Below, piece by piece: positions 33,380-45,086 of a DNA stretch of 64,000 nucleotides. Both the position numbers and the translations under genes were made by a program. The stretch is from Ariolimax columbianus (lineage: Eukaryota > Mollusca > Gastropoda > Stylommatophora > Arionidae). Under the pieces are notes generated by a model. The model did no database searches. It was not told the DNA's origin and saw nothing but the letters and a program-made list of their open reading frames with translations. Numbering within the stretch: position 1 is the first letter of the stretch; the number at the start of each line of letters is the position of its first letter. Location of the stretch: positions 29,783,979-29,847,978 of the forward strand of contig JAVGWX010000012.1 of assembly GCA_036924085.1 (NCBI GenBank), read 5' to 3'.

Positions 33380-35282
33380 ATTGGTACATCTACAGAGAAT
33401 GTGTTGGTCTCATATGGAGATTGAAGGTGCAGGTGGTTTATGGTGCCAGGTGTAGATAGAGGCAAGGGGGTCTAGTGTCGATGATGACGAGGATGGTGCA
33501 GTGATTGTTCCCAGATCATGGGGTCAGAGGCAGATAGGTTCGGAACGTCTTGTGGATGGTTAAGGTGGAATTGGATTTATGGGCAAGTGAGTTTTTGTCG
33601 CTGATGACGATGTTGGCGGGATGGGGTTATTACATTTCCAACGTTCATATCGCCGTACTCGGCGATTGTTCTTTGGTATTGACAAGGAGGGAAGTTCATC
33701 TCGAGAGAGGTAGTGTTTCATGATGAAATACAAACGGGTATTAACTTGCACCTCAAAGCTTCAACTCAAGCAATAGTGGTCTAGTTGATTGGCTTGCTGC
33801 TCCTAACGACCAAGACAAGGAGCCCTTAGGTCACTTTTCAAGACGGATTAAAGTCGTTTTGGTCTAAAATCGCTGTTGAGTGTGCACATGGAGTTATGTG
33901 GTCAGTGGTTGAAATATTCCAAATGTTTTGGTTTCATATGGATGTTAAAGGTGCAATTGGCTGTATGGATTCAGGGGCAGATAGGGACAAGAGGTCTAGT
34001 GTCGTTGAGCGGGATGCTGGTGGATTGATTTCGCTGATGGTTTTTTGCGTTCATATCGCCGGGTATTGACTAGGAGATAAGTGCATCTCAGAAGAAGCTG
34101 TATTTCATGACAAAATACAAACGGGTATTAACTACCTTCTCAGATGTTTCCCGCAAGCAAGAGCGGATTGGATTGCTGCTCTTGACAACCAACACAAGGA
34201 GCACTCAGGTCACTTTTCAAGACGGACCAACGTCGGTTTGGTATGATATGGGTGTTGAGTGTGCACTTGGAGTTATGGTCTAAGATGTACAGTCAAGGGA
34301 ACTAGTGTAGCTAGTCACGATGTTCGTGGGTGGTAGATTGTTAAGCTTTTCGATGGAGTGGGTGTTGTATTAACCATGTCCATGCTTGAGGCAGAAACGC
34401 TGTGAACCATTGATTGTATATGCTATACAATTTGTGTCGCAATTGATATCTAAGGGCATCCGTCAGAGAATGTGTGAATAGTGCAAGAAATAAACTGTCT
34501 GTATCAGTCTCACACAACTGAAAGCCAAGGTGTCAACAAGCCTATCTAGACATACGTAATAGAATTTAAGCATTTGTAATTTAGCGTATTGGTAAACGAA
34601 AAAGCCGATTTGTAACGGCAGATCCCAGTTAATGTTCTTTCTACCCATCTCTATTTCGACTGTTAGTAGAAACCATTTTTAAAAGTGGGGACAGTTTAAT
34701 CATTTTCTCATCCTTTTCCCCGCAATGCATTTCCCCTCTACATTCTGTGTCTTATTTGTCAAGGTCTTACCATAAACCACGGTAACTATCAATTTCAAAG
34801 TTGCACTAGTAATTGAATAAAGATCGTACTACCCTGTTATCGTTGTGCATCAGACACTGTATCAACAAATTGTTTAAAACAACTCACAAGTGCATATGTG
34901 ATCACCTGGTATATGTTTGTAACTTCTAAACCAAAAAACAGGTACCAGTCAAGTAGAGGCTTTGCCAATTGAATTTTATGTCCCACATAGATCAATATCC
35001 GTCTAGGGGTGGTCAAAAGTGTGTTTTGTCGGCATACTCTCACATGAAAAAGCCAATATCAGTTCTACTTACGTTAATGTTTTTATATATCGGTGCCATT
35101 CAGAAAAATTGATTTTTTTAGTGGGTTTGTACCTGTATTTCCCATTCAACTAAACCAAAAAACGATTTCAGTGTTAACCGTGTCGAGGATCTGTTTTTTT
35201 CCTTAAGCGGATATCTAAAGTTAGTCTACGATAGGAAAGAGCGAGGGAAGGAAAACGAACGATTGATCGATCAGTTCTTTTG
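33380..35282 (+). repeat. Left arm of a large imperfect inverted repeat
   Basis: The part 34391-35282 pairs with 35847-36745 in reverse complement. Shared words include ATTGATATCTAAGGGCATCC, GGTAAACGAAAAAGCC, AGAACATTAACTGGGATCTG (in opposite sense), CATAGATCAATATCCGTCTA and GATCGATCAGTTCTTTT. Outside it, two direct ~400-bp modules (33600-33910 and 33950-34340) pair with 38640-38050. Shared words there are TCATATCGCCG, GGTGTTGAGTGT and GTCACTTTTCAAGACGGA. The arms differ by visible substitutions and indels, so the structure is not recent. It lies in C1q intron 2. Confidence 0.8.
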
Positions 35283-35846
35283 AGTTGTTTCTACGCACAG
35301 TTTTCAAACTAGTATTGGCTTCTTATAAAAAGAAATTATCAAAAGTTAAAAGAGTAACGAAACAGATGGCAAATTCACAGCACGGTGTGTTTAACTGCGT
35401 TCTGTTTTTGTTCAGAATTTCAGAAAGTTGAATCTATTTTATTCCAAATTGTATAGTTATTAAACTAAATACGCAAAATGTCAGGTAGACAAATATAATT
35501 GACAGTTTTGTTTGTTAATAACAATTAAAAACAGGCACATAAATAGTTATGAAAAATGTAATGTTAAAGGAAAGCCCAAAATAAAAGATAGTGAAAATAT
35601 GATCTTATCGAGAATCAGTTATACAGATTAAAGTTAGTATCTCTGGTAAGTTGTGTAATTATTTTTCTTAAGGTTATGTATGGAACGGTCATTCAAGTGA
35701 TGAAAATAATTTTATCATAAAAAATTCACATTTATGTTGTGACTTTTTTCAGTTAAACGGATGTTTTAATTTTCAAAATTATATTTCCTAAACTAAAATA
35801 TTTGAAATTGTGTAATTTTGATGTCGAGTAACCTTGAAATAAATTT

Positions 35847-38640
35847 AAAAGAACTGATCGATCAATCGCTCGTTTTCTGAACAAGACCTTCCCTCGCTTT
35901 ACCCCATCGTACACCATCTGTAGATATCCACTAAAGGAACAACAGATCCTCCGCACGGTTCACGCTGAAAATTGTTTTTAGTTTAGTTGAATGGAACATA
36001 AAAGACCAACCCATTAACAAAAACATTTTTCCTGAATGGCACCGATATTTAAAAACATTAACGTAAGTAGATCTGATATTTGACCTTTCATGTGAGAGTA
36101 TACCAAAAAGAACAAAACAACTCTTGACCACCCCTAGACGGATATTGATCTATGTGGGACACAACATTGTTATGGCAACTCCTCTTCTTGGCTGGTACAT
36201 ATCTGTTGGTTTAGAAGTTACAAACGTGTACCAGGTAATCGAGTATATGCCTGTGAGTTGTTTTAAACAATTTGGTGATACAGTGTCTGATGCACAATGA
36301 TAACGGGGTGATACGATATTTATTCAATTACTAGTGCAACTATGACATTGTTAGGTACCGTGGTTTATGGTAAGACTTTGATAAATAAGAAAAAGTATGT
36401 TAAGGGGATATACACTGCGGTGGAGAGGATGTCAAAATGAATAAAACGTCCCAACTTTAAAAATAATGAGTCTACTAACAGTCGAAATAAAGATTGGTAG
36501 AAAGAACATTAACTGGGATCTGCCGTTTCAAATCGGCGTTTTCGTTTACCAATACGCTAAATTACAAATGCTTAAATTCCAATATGATTGTCTAGATAGG
36601 CTTGTAGACACCTTGGCTTTCAGTTGTGTGAGACTAATACAGACAGTTATCTTACACTATCCACACATTCTATGACGGATGCCCTTAGATATCAATTGCA
36701 AAACAAATTGTATAGTGTATACAATTAATGGTTCGCAGCCTTTCTGTATCAATCATCGATCTGGGTTTTATTACTAATGAGTGTTAGAGAATGTTTGACT
36801 GTCAGAAATACCGTGACAAAAGGCTATACAACAATCGAGCATTCAATCTGTTTAACTAAGAATTCACGGTGATCGGGTGGTCTTTTTAAAAGTTTCATTT
36901 TGTCCATTTTCAGAAATGCCTTCTCATGGAAATATTAGAAAACGACTTTGGACAAGTCTGAAAAGTGACCTGAGTACTTCTTGTCATGGTTGTCAGGATG
37001 AGCAATCCACACTCAACTAGTCCGCTCTTGTTCGAGTTAAACATTTGAAGCGCAATGAAATGTTCATTTCCATCAGGATGAGCAATCCACACTCAATTAG
37101 TCCACTCTTGTTCGAGTTAAACATTTGAAGCGCAATGAAATGTTCATTTCCATCAGGATGAGCAATCCACACTCAATTAGTCCACTCTTGTTCGAGTTAA
37201 ACATTTGAAGCGCAATGAAATGTTCATTTCCATCAGGATGAGCAATCCACACTCAATTAGTCCACTCTTGTTCGAGTTAAACATTTGAAGCGCAATGAAA
37301 TGTTCATTTCCATCAGGATGAGCAATCCACACTCAATTAGTCCACTCTTGTTCGAGTTAAACATTTGAAGCGCAATGAAATGTTCATTTCCATCAGGATG
37401 AGCAATCCACACTCAATTATTCCACTCTTGTTCGAGTTAAACATTTGAAGCGCAATGAAATGTTCATTTCCATCAGGATGAGCAATCCACACTCAACTAG
37501 TCCACTCTTGTTCGAGTTAAACATTTGAAGCGCAATGAAATGTTCATTTCCATCAGGATGAGCAATCCACACTCAATTAGTCCACTCTTATTCGAGTTAA
37601 ACATTTGAAGCGCAATGAAATGTTCATTTCCATCAGGATGAGCAATCCACACTCAATTAGTCCACTCTTGTTCGAGTTAAACATTTGAAGCGCAATGAAA
37701 TGTTCATTTCCATCAGGATGAGCAATCCACACTCAATTAGTCCACTCTTGTTCGAGTTAAACATTTGAAGCGCAATGAAATGTTCATTTCCATCAGGATG
37801 AGCAATCCACACTCAATTAGTCCACTCTTGTTCGAGTTGAACATTTGAAGCGCAATGAAATGTTCATTTCCATTTCATGCTGAAACACAACCTGTTACTG
37901 AACAAGAAGACTCGCCGCATTTTTTTAAATGAACGTGGCAAAAGCCTTGATCTACACATAAGACCATAACTACAATTGCATCGTCACAAATCGATATGAG
38001 ACCAAAACATTCATCTTGGATGTGTCAGTTAAAACGATATATGACTGCTATTTTTGTTCAAACACACATGTTTACTACAGCATCCACCATATCGGAAAAC
38101 TCATCAACAACAACCCACCAACACCGTGACCAACTACACTAGTTCGCATGACTGTATCTATACCTAATACTATAAATCCAAGTGTACACTCAACACCCAC
38201 ATCAAACCAAAACTACTTTGGTCTGTCTTGAAAAGTGACATCAGTGCTCCTTGTCTTTGTCGTCAGAAGCAGTAAGCCAATCAACTAGATCCCTCTTGCT
38301 TGAGTGAAACCTCTGAGGGGGTAGTTAATATCCGTTATTAAATACAGCCTCTCCCGAGATGCACTCATTTCCTAGTCAACACCCAAGATGACTCTTTGCG
38401 TTCGGCGATATGAACCCAGAAAACCAACAGCAAAATCAACCCACCAGCCTCCCACTAAACGAAACAAGACCCTTTGCATCAATCTACACATGAGACCATA
38501 CATCCAATTGAAAAGATCATTTTTTTTAATCGATTGGCCATGTGCGCGCGCAACGTCAACTTTGCTCCCACACAGCGCAACCGGAAGTGTTCTACAGCTG
38601 CTCCGCAGCCTAGAAACGACCTGAATGGAGCAATACATAT
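35847..38640 (-). repeat. Right arm of the large imperfect inverted repeat
   Basis: This is the counterpart of 33380-35282. The inner 0.9 kb (35847-36745) mirrors 34391-35282. The outer part carries reverse copies of the ~400-bp module at 36905-37000 and 38140-38640. It is longer than the left arm because an 80-bp array (37001-37873) and further module-like sequence lie in it. A spacer of about 560 bp (35283-35846) separates the arms and shows no gene. The paired open frames at 34463-34648 (-) and 36466-36675 (+) encode similar peptides only because the DNA is mirrored. Confidence 0.78.
37001..37873. repeat. 80-bp minisatellite, about 11 near-identical copies
   Basis: Units contain AGCAATCCACACTCAATTAG, TCCACTCTTGTTCGAGTTAA, ACATTTGAAGCGCAATGAAA and TGTTCATTTCCATCAGGATG. 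The first unit runs out of a single-copy module at 36905-37000. So the unit is an amplified piece of the inverted-repeat module. Confidence 0.96.
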
Positions 38641-38758
38641 TCGAATCACTTTTAAAATTCATATATTTTTGAGAGGCATTTACATCTAAACGCTATTTAC
38701 TTCTAAAATTCATGTACTTCTAAAATCCATATACTTCTAAAATCCACATCAGTTATAC

Positions 38759-38959
38759 TTATTTCCTCTTTCAGTATTGTAATCTGTGTGAATGGCTTGT
38801 TTGTGTAGTCTGTGACGCTGTTATGATTGGGTGGGGCAGTAAGCACGTTGACTTTCGTGGTCAGACCTGACACCTTGGAGTCTAGTGCTGCAAGTTGGTC
38901 ACACAGTTGGGTAAGCACTGACTGTGTGCTGGTCATGTCAATGCAGAGTTTAGGTGAAT
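38759..38959 (-). CDS. C1q gene exon 2 (coiled-coil linker)
   Basis: The acceptor is ATTTTTCTTTGACAG above 38959, and the donor is AATAA|GTATAACT below 38759. It enters in phase 1 (G from exon 1 plus AT gives Asp) and leaves in phase 1 (A plus AA of exon 3 gives Lys). It encodes DSPKLCIDMTSTQSV, then LTQLCDQLAALDSKVSGLTT KVNVLT, a heptad-like pattern suited to trimerisation, then a Pro/Asn/Thr linker. The donor is weaker than consensus (GTATAA), but the frame supports it. Confidence 0.78.
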
Positions 38960-39049
38960 CTGTCAAAGAAAAATATTGATATTTAATATTTCTCTATAGG
39001 CTCACCAGCGTATCAGTAGTAGTCGAGTTTCAGTAATTTCTAATTATAG

Positions 39050-39740
39050 GTTATTGCTCGGAGTAGCAACTCTTTACTGAGTTTTTTAAATTTTCCTTTT
39101 CCATTCTGCGTTGTCTCTTTACTTCCCTGTGTTGCATGAGCTTATTTTCGCCCAGCCTGAGGTGGCCCTTAATGTCACATTTCCATTTGGATCGGTTTTC
39201 ACAAGATTTTAGATCCATATCCAGAGCCTTCATTTCCCACTTACATGCTTCTTTGAACTGCTTCTGTAGTCGGTCAGCTGTTCTTTTACCACACGCCAGC
39301 TGCTCATAGAGAATACATTTGGTAATGCGACCGTCTTCCATGCGATAAACATGACTCAGCCAGCGCAAACTTCGTTGGTGAAGGAGGGTTTACATACTTG
39401 GAAGACCGGTGGGAGAATTCACCTCGTCATTTGTCACCCTATCTCTCCATGAGATGCAAAGGATGGATCTCATGCGCCTTAGGTGAAAGGTGTTGAGCCT
39501 ATGATCTTGTTTTGCACGTGTTGTCCACGTGTCGCTGCCATATAGAAGTGTACTGACGACATATGCATTGTAGACTGTGCCTTGGTCTTGGCTGTAAGTT
39601 TGGGGCTTTTTCAGACACGTGTTGTGAGACGATAACAATTTCGTAGCAGCTCTACCAATGCATTGCCTAAGTTCAGGGTCCATAGGGAGATTATCATTGA
39701 TCAGAAACCCCAGGTAAGTAAACTGGTCCATAGCTGACTG
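39050..39740 (-). mobile_element. LINE C-terminal fragment in C1q intron 1
   Basis: On the minus strand, MDQFTYLGFLINDNL, then VVSTLLYGSDTWTTRAKQDH, LRRMRSILCISWRDRVTN and, in a new frame, MRWLSHVYRMEDGRITKCIL YEQLACGKR. This is the post-RT C-terminus of an animal LINE (pattern LLYGSE.WT...R.LRRIL.I.W.D...RWLGHV.RM.D.R). One frameshift near 39390 and the lack of an RT core show truncation. Confidence 0.85.
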
Positions 39741-39744
39741 TTCA

Positions 39745-39812
39745 TAGTGATGGTTGGGGTGGTTGGGATGGTTGGGGTGGTTGGGATGGTTGGTGTGGTT
39801 GGGATGGTATTT
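39745..39812. repeat. GGTTGGGGTGGTTGGGATGG simple repeat
   Basis: Short 9-10-bp G/T-rich units directly 5' of the LINE fragment. The G-run spacing would allow G-quadruplex formation. Confidence 0.85.
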
Positions 39813-39947
39813 ATGTCTTGCCCCAGCACATGTGTTTTATTCAAACTTATTGTGAAGCCGACATCTTTGCACGCATGTCAGCAGCGTAAGTAGCTCCTTA
39901 TAGGAAACAAGGGCAAGACAATTTGTTTCACACGGAAAGTTTGCTGA

Positions 39948-40020
39948 AGTTCGGTGGCCGAGCGTTTTGGATGTCGGACTTTTGAGGAAGAAGGCAGGGG
40001 TTCATTTCCTCGTAATCGCA
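39948..40020 (+). mobile_element. tRNA-like SINE head
   Basis: Box-A-like TGGCCGAGCGTTTTGGATG (about 39954) and box-B-like GGGGTTCATTTCC (about 39998) are separated by an arm like tRNA-Leu/Ser. The acceptor stem does not pair well. It is a decayed SINE head or tRNA pseudogene. Confidence 0.55.
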
Positions 40021-40394
40021 TAGTTTTTTTCTCTATAACAAAGAAACTGTCATGACAGCGTTTATTTAATTTGCTAATGTCTACCTGGAGAATATATAGG
40101 GTTGTACAATAAAGGCTTTTCCCCCTGCATTCGCCATGCAAAATGCAGTGTAGTTTTTAAAACAACAAAATTAACGACCGTTCGAAGAAAAAAAAACCCA
40201 ACGCTGTAGCGATGTTTTGAACACTAGCTTATTTTCTTCTCTTTAATTGGAGATGAAATATACACCTAGCCTGTACACTGCGTGGGGACTGTAACGTTAA
40301 GCGGCCCTTTTCTTCAGCCTTGTAAAAAATGAATTGCACCTCATCATTAGGAATAAAAACCGTAGTGATATTTGTTTTAATAGATGAGATAACC

Positions 40395-41790
40395 CCAGCA
40401 CTATTTGGTCGCCTTATACAGCATCCATGAAGCTACAGTATTCTGTCCTCTCCTCTACTGTGCCAGGTGGTCCTCATCTACTCCTTTGCGGGTCCCAACT
40501 TTCCTTCCAACAGTCTCTTTATTGGGCCACGGTGGACCAGTGCAGAATGAGTTGTCCATCTGTGGCCTCGTGAATGTTGTTGTGGGATGCCAGGGAGTCG
40601 GACCACCAACGTGTTGATGGTCGTTTCTTGTCTCTGGGGTACCATATTGCTGTTACTGTGTTCCAGCGATCGTCCGTTCTTAGCAGTGGTGCCCTCCAAA
40701 GCGATATTTCATTTTGTCTGCATAAATAGCTGCATCGTTCACCAGGGACAATTGACGTATGTCAGAATTGTGAAGACCTTTTGTGCGTTGGTTATGAAGC
40801 GTGACGCCGACCATAAGTCTCTCGAGGGATGCTTGGGTCACTCTGAGTTTGGACTCCATCTCCTTCGTTAGTGTCCATGTTTCCGTCGGATAGCATATTG
40901 CAGGTAGTACTGTGAAGTTGAATAGAAAGGTGCGCAGGCTCTGGTGGTGGATGTTGTCCAATACCGGCTTTATCGAAAAGAAAGCCGACCAACCCCCGCG
41001 ACGCCGTCTTGTCAACTCTTGGCTCAGGCTGTTCTGCATGTTGAGCAGACGACCAAAGTAAATGTACTGGTACACGTCGTCAAGTCACTCTACATCAAAG
41101 AAGACTGGGTGGCGGGAGACGGATCTATTGCGCATGACTAGCGTCTTGGACGTGTTCACTTCGAGTCCCGCTTTCTTTACCTCTCAATGGAGCACTGCTA
41201 GCATTTCTTTGGCGTTTGTGGCTGCGTCCGTGATGAGAACTAGATCATCTGCAAAGCGAAGGTGATTTAGCAGCCATTTATGTTGATGCCAAAGGTATTC
41301 CAGTCACAACGGCTGATGACGGATTCCAGGCATGCAGAAAAAAGACTCGGTGAGATGGGGGTCCCCTTGACATATTCCTCTCTGTAATGGTACTACTATC
41401 GGTCATTAGAAGGGTTGGAAGGTAGTCGTGCAATCGTTGTAGCAGTCAACAATGATTCGTGTGTATCCCGGGTCGACCCTTTGAGCTGTTAAAGATTCCC
41501 AGACAAATTTCAGTTCTACGGAGTCAAACGCTTTCTTGTGGTCAATGAAGGTATAAATTAGTGGGGTCTGGTACTCTCGGACTGTTTCGATCAGTCGGGA
41601 ACTGTTTGAAATGTGATCCTTGGTGCTATATGCACGACTAGGTCCAGCCTGTTAGATAGGTTGCCCCGCGTCTAGAGTTGGGCAGATTTTTAGCAAAGAT
41701 ACGTTTCGGGAATATTTTGTAGATGACCGATAGGAGCGTGATTTGTCGGTTCTTGCCGAGTCTAACATAATTCTATAAATATCCTCCTAA
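40395..41790 (-). mobile_element. LINE fragment: reverse transcriptase core to C-terminus
   Basis: On the minus strand the RT motifs appear in order. ITLLSVIYKIF (about 41740) comes first, then LIYTFIDHKKAFDSVELKF (about 41560; catalytic Asp of motif A), then a GDPISPSLF-like motif (about 41370). RFADDLVLITDAATNAKEML follows (41258 downward; catalytic Asp pair). After several frame breaks, YFGRLLNMQNSLSQELTRRR and ETWTLTKEMESKLRVTQASL ERLMVGV are seen. Stops interrupt the frame, so it is inactive. It is an RTE-like LINE in C1q intron 1. The end near 40480-40690 is the same region that was amplified at 49590-50157. Confidence 0.88.
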
Positions 41791-42615
41791 GCGATGAATA
41801 CTGACAACTAAGATCATATGCTCTGGGATTGATTTCTGTATTTGACGGCACCTACCTGTGTGAGAAAACGTTTTTAAAGATGAAATACGTAAAATGTCAA
41901 TACAAGTAAAAATTTAAAAAAACAACAACAAACAAACAGCAATTTCCTGCTTCTCATTAGTGAAGTTGCAAATAATTGTACCCTACTTATGATTGTTATT
42001 ATTGTGCTTTTTACGTTACCTTTTGTTCAATAAATTTGTCAAAACTTGTGTTTTTTTCACTTGTTATTTAAGTAGAGATACCTGCATAAATATCCTAGAG
42101 TTTGCCTCTTGGTCAGCAGTCTAAAATATTGATTCTTTACAACAAATGTTTGTCGACCACTGTTTTGAGCTTTTGTTTCTAGAGATTTATTTTAAACTAG
42201 TGATTGCTCACGTTTTGGGCTTTTTACGTGTGGGTGTGGTGCGACACTTTCTTGAGTTTGAAAATCTTCTACCGTTTAAGTATTGAATTATTTTTCACAT
42301 AGCCAGGACATTGATGACTTGTCTATTTGAATCACTGTATTATATGCGAGACATTGTTTCTATGGTGTTCTGTCAACTCAAGAGAGTTACCTAACACTGG
42401 ATAGCTTTTTCACTTGTTTAAAGGTCATGTGACACATCCATGCTTTGTTGAATCTTCCACAGTAGAGCAGTAGATCTCAACCTTCAGTTCGTAACTTACT
42501 ATGGGATAGCAGAATGATTTGTGATGGCTAGTGTAAACATATTCCGACAGTTAATACTGCTATCGGGGATAAAGTGTTAGAGACCATTGAATTAGACCTC
42601 GGCTGTTTATAAAGG
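41791..42615. other. Intronic AT-rich sequence
   Basis: Within C1q intron 1. No exon, tRNA box or tandem array recognised. Confidence 0.4.
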
Positions 42616-42619
42616 TCCC

Positions 42620-42775
42620 CTCTTCGATGTCAATCAGTTTACATCAGTAAGCCAGGCACCCATTTCCAACTGGGTCGATTGAAGAGTGTCGATAATGGTG
42701 ATCAAACCATTCACCTTCGTCGTAAGAATCTATCGCTTTACCACTCCGCTACTCAGACGTTGCCCTGCGGCGATC
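42620..42775 (-). mobile_element. tRNA-headed SINE (reverse)
   Basis: On the minus strand, box A GTAGCGGAGTGGTAAAGCG (about 42752-42733) and box B ATGGTTTGATCACC (42710-42697) are followed by a body with ATCGACCCAGTTGGAAATGG. The body resembles that of the SINE at 19505-19757. Confidence 0.65.
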
Positions 42776-43794
42776 AATCAATAAATCATTCAATCAATTA
42801 GCCCATCAATCAACCAATCTAAAACTTTTCAACCCCACATAGAGCACATCCTTTCAATAAATTCACGCCAAATCATAAAACCTGTCCAAATTTGTTTTGA
42901 AGAACATACAGCCAGCCCTCTAGTCACTTCTTCTGACATGCCTGGGAGGTTACAGTGGTACTATTCCTTGCTCTGCTTTCTGGTTTTGGGAACACTCCAT
43001 GGTTCACGAACTAAATGTAGATTATAAATGTTCATTTTTTTTAAAGGAAGTTTTAAATTCCATCTTGAAGGGAAATAACAAAAGGAAAACGGTGTCGCTA
43101 TTTATCGTAATAGTTTCCCCTATTTCCTGTACAAACTCCAACTAAAGTAGTGTGCTTTTGTCAAAAAGGTATTGGACTGTCAAGAATTGGCACCTCGCAG
43201 CTAAAGAGCTTTGGTTCAAGGAGGCATTGAGCCGGCAAGAGTTCCCAAACTTACAGCTAAAGGGATTATGTTATAATCATCCCCCCTCCCCCCGTCCGTA
43301 AGAGGTTGTAAACACTGCCATAGAGGGTTTAAGCTCCAGACTGACTTCATTGTGCCGTAAGAGTCATGGGGAGCTGTAGTTGTATGCCTTTGACCAAGTG
43401 TATTGCATGGGTCGTTGTAAGTCCGTGTGGTTGTAGACATTCTGTTATGCCGTCAAATCCTCTGCCACTTGGTCTACCTCTACTCTTCTATGTTTACAGT
43501 TGTAACTAAGCAGGGTACATTCTCACGAGATAAGCAAACAATCATATTTTTCTGTCTTTGTATGTGTCTAACACAAGGAATCGGCAACTGAGAGGTTAAT
43601 CCGATTAGGCACAACATACTGACCAGGACGTCGTGTCAGGGTCAGACACAATACATAGAACAAAACAATATTCTCTTCCATATATCGTTCCCTGGAAACT
43701 GTTATTAAGTCAGTCTGGCTGATGAGGTCTATATCGATGTGATCGCCGTAGTAGTGACCGCAACGCAGATATAACCAAGCATAGCATAACCGCA
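42776..43794. other. Intronic spacer
   Basis: AATCAATCAATCA-type short words occur at 42771-42815. Nothing else is recognised. Confidence 0.4.
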
Positions 43795-43865
43795 CGAAAG
43801 ACCGCGGTTCACCTTCATCAGCATGGTCTGGATGTGAGGAAAGCTACTGCAACCTGGCACTAACG
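43795..43865 (+). repeat. Interspersed repeat family B, diverged copy
   Basis: GGTTCACCTTCATCAGCATG and GAAAGCTACTGCAACCTGGC match the body of the copies at 1027, 18015 and 45285. Confidence 0.45.
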
Positions 43866-44365
43866 TCATTTTCAGGGCCCACAAAAGAGTAAACGTATTC
43901 ATTGCGGGTATTCAACAACAACAGCAAGACAAGGAATAGTTCTCACTGTTTTTAATGTCATCTCTCTCTCTCTCTCCCTCTCTCTCTTCTTTCTCTCCTT
44001 AGTTACTGTTCACAGCTACTCGTGTGTGGCAGCGTACGGCGTTTAGAGTTGCTTAGTACTTTTCTTATCAAAGATATCTTGGTCACTCGGACCCAAATAA
44101 GATATATGGTTGACCATAGGTTTAACTGAGTAGTTTACTTATCTAAATAGTTACGTGTATCCACACCACGATACGACTTCACACAGTAAAACGCAGTAAA
44201 TACTATCCTGAATGGACACATTATCATTTATCAACATGCATATCAACAAAAAGAGGAAAGTACATCTAAACTAAATAATATATATCAATTTTTCTATCAA
44301 GCCTCCATTTTAATTTTTGTTATCAAGCCTCCATTCCAATTGTTACATCACTCGTCTTTATTTGT
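43866..44365. other. Intronic spacer with a CT microsatellite
   Basis: A (CT)n tract lies at about 43961-43990. ATTTTTGTTATCAAGCCTCC-like words are duplicated at about 44300-44335. No exon is seen. Confidence 0.5.
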
Positions 44366-44368
44366 CTT

Positions 44369-44592
44369 TGGGGGACGGTAGGCCTAGTGGTTAAGTGGCA
44401 CGGCTCACAACCCCGTTACCCCGAAGAAGCAAACCCTGAGAAAATGCAGGAAGAAGCAGACCCTTACATGAAATGCATGCTGAAGTCGGATGCACTGGTC
44501 CGACAGGCGCAAAATAAAAAACACAGTGCAACGCACACCGCCTTGGGGATTAAAGAAAATAAGGCAAACGCAAAACAAAAAAAAACAAAAAA
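44369..44592 (+). mobile_element. tRNA-headed SINE with box B deleted
   Basis: GGGGACGGTAGGCCTAGTGG TTAAGTGGCACGGCTCACAA CCC matches the head of the SINE at 25505-25772. It then jumps to TTACCCCGAAGAAGC, so the box B segment is missing. The body has GCTGAAGTCGGATGCACTGG and the 3' end is A-rich. Without box B it should be transcriptionally dead. Confidence 0.82.
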
Positions 44593-44768
44593 ACAACACA
44601 AAAATGATCTATGAAACATCTATTTCAATGTTTCTATCTCGCCTCTGTTTCATTTTTACTACCCAGTCTTTATTTCAATTTTTATGTTAAGACTATATCA
44701 ATTTCCATAACAAACCTCTTTTAAAATGTATCTATAAAGAAAATGAATCAGCCAACAGAAATACGTAC

Positions 44769-44970
44769 CGCTCTCATTTGAACAAAATCCTTTTGGAGTC
44801 ATGACTGCCTCCAGTTTCGCTAGCATTTCCTTGATAGAATTTTCAACCGTGCAGTCCTTCGAGTCCTCAGTTGAGATGATTAAATTTGCATACGTTGGAA
44901 CCACAGCCCATGCCACAATCATCACGAGAACAATGGTTGGTATATATCGCATAAGAGTATGGTACGCCAT
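44769..44970 (-). CDS. C1q gene exon 1 (signal peptide and N-terminus)
   Basis: The start chosen is the ATG at 44970 (MAYHTLMRYIPTIVLVMIVA); a second in-frame ATG at 44952 (MRYIPT) would also give a signal peptide. A hydrophobic core IVLVMIVAWAVV and a likely cleavage site after PTYA (residue 28) indicate secretion. It continues ENSIKEMLAKLEAVMTPKGF and ends at the donor GAGCG|GTACGT (44769) in phase 1, which fits exon 2. Confidence 0.8.
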
Positions 44971-45078
44971 CTCTCTACAAACAGCAGTTTTAGTCTCTGT
45001 TTGAAAAAAAATCAAATATTCCAATAATGCTGATGTCTGTATGTAGTCAAATACGTTGTGACTGAAGATCATGGACGG

Positions 45079-45086
45079 TTTTTATG
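45079..45086 (-). promoter_or_regulatory. Possible TATA box of the C1q gene
   Basis: CATAAAAA on the minus strand lies about 110 bp upstream of the proposed start codon, a plausible distance for a short 5' UTR. There is no independent support. Confidence 0.3.

Larger units (their letters stand above)
23999..44970 (-). other. C1q-domain-containing secreted protein gene (four exons, gene span)
   Basis: I assembled this gene from four minus-strand exons: 44970-44769, 38959-38759, 30821-30640 and 24196-23999. All have GT/AG borders with compatible phases (1, 1, 0). Lengths of 202+201+182+198 nt total 783, which is exactly 260 codons plus a stop. The protein has a signal peptide (residues 1-28), a short N-terminal region, a coiled-coil-prone segment with QLCDQLAALDSKVSG (about residues 79-110), and a C-terminal C1q domain (about 139-259). 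Such proteins are secreted, trimerise through C1q heads and act as lectin-like immune recognition factors in molluscs; that role is family knowledge. Introns of 5.8, 7.9 and 6.4 kb hold SINEs, LINEs, minisatellites and a large inverted repeat. The 5' UTR extent and any extra exons are unknown. Confidence 0.85.

Noticed and set aside
34463..36675. Two similar 60-70-codon peptides on opposite strands as a duplicated gene
   Set aside because: They are mirror copies in the inverted-repeat arms, with no conserved start context, domain or extension of the frame.
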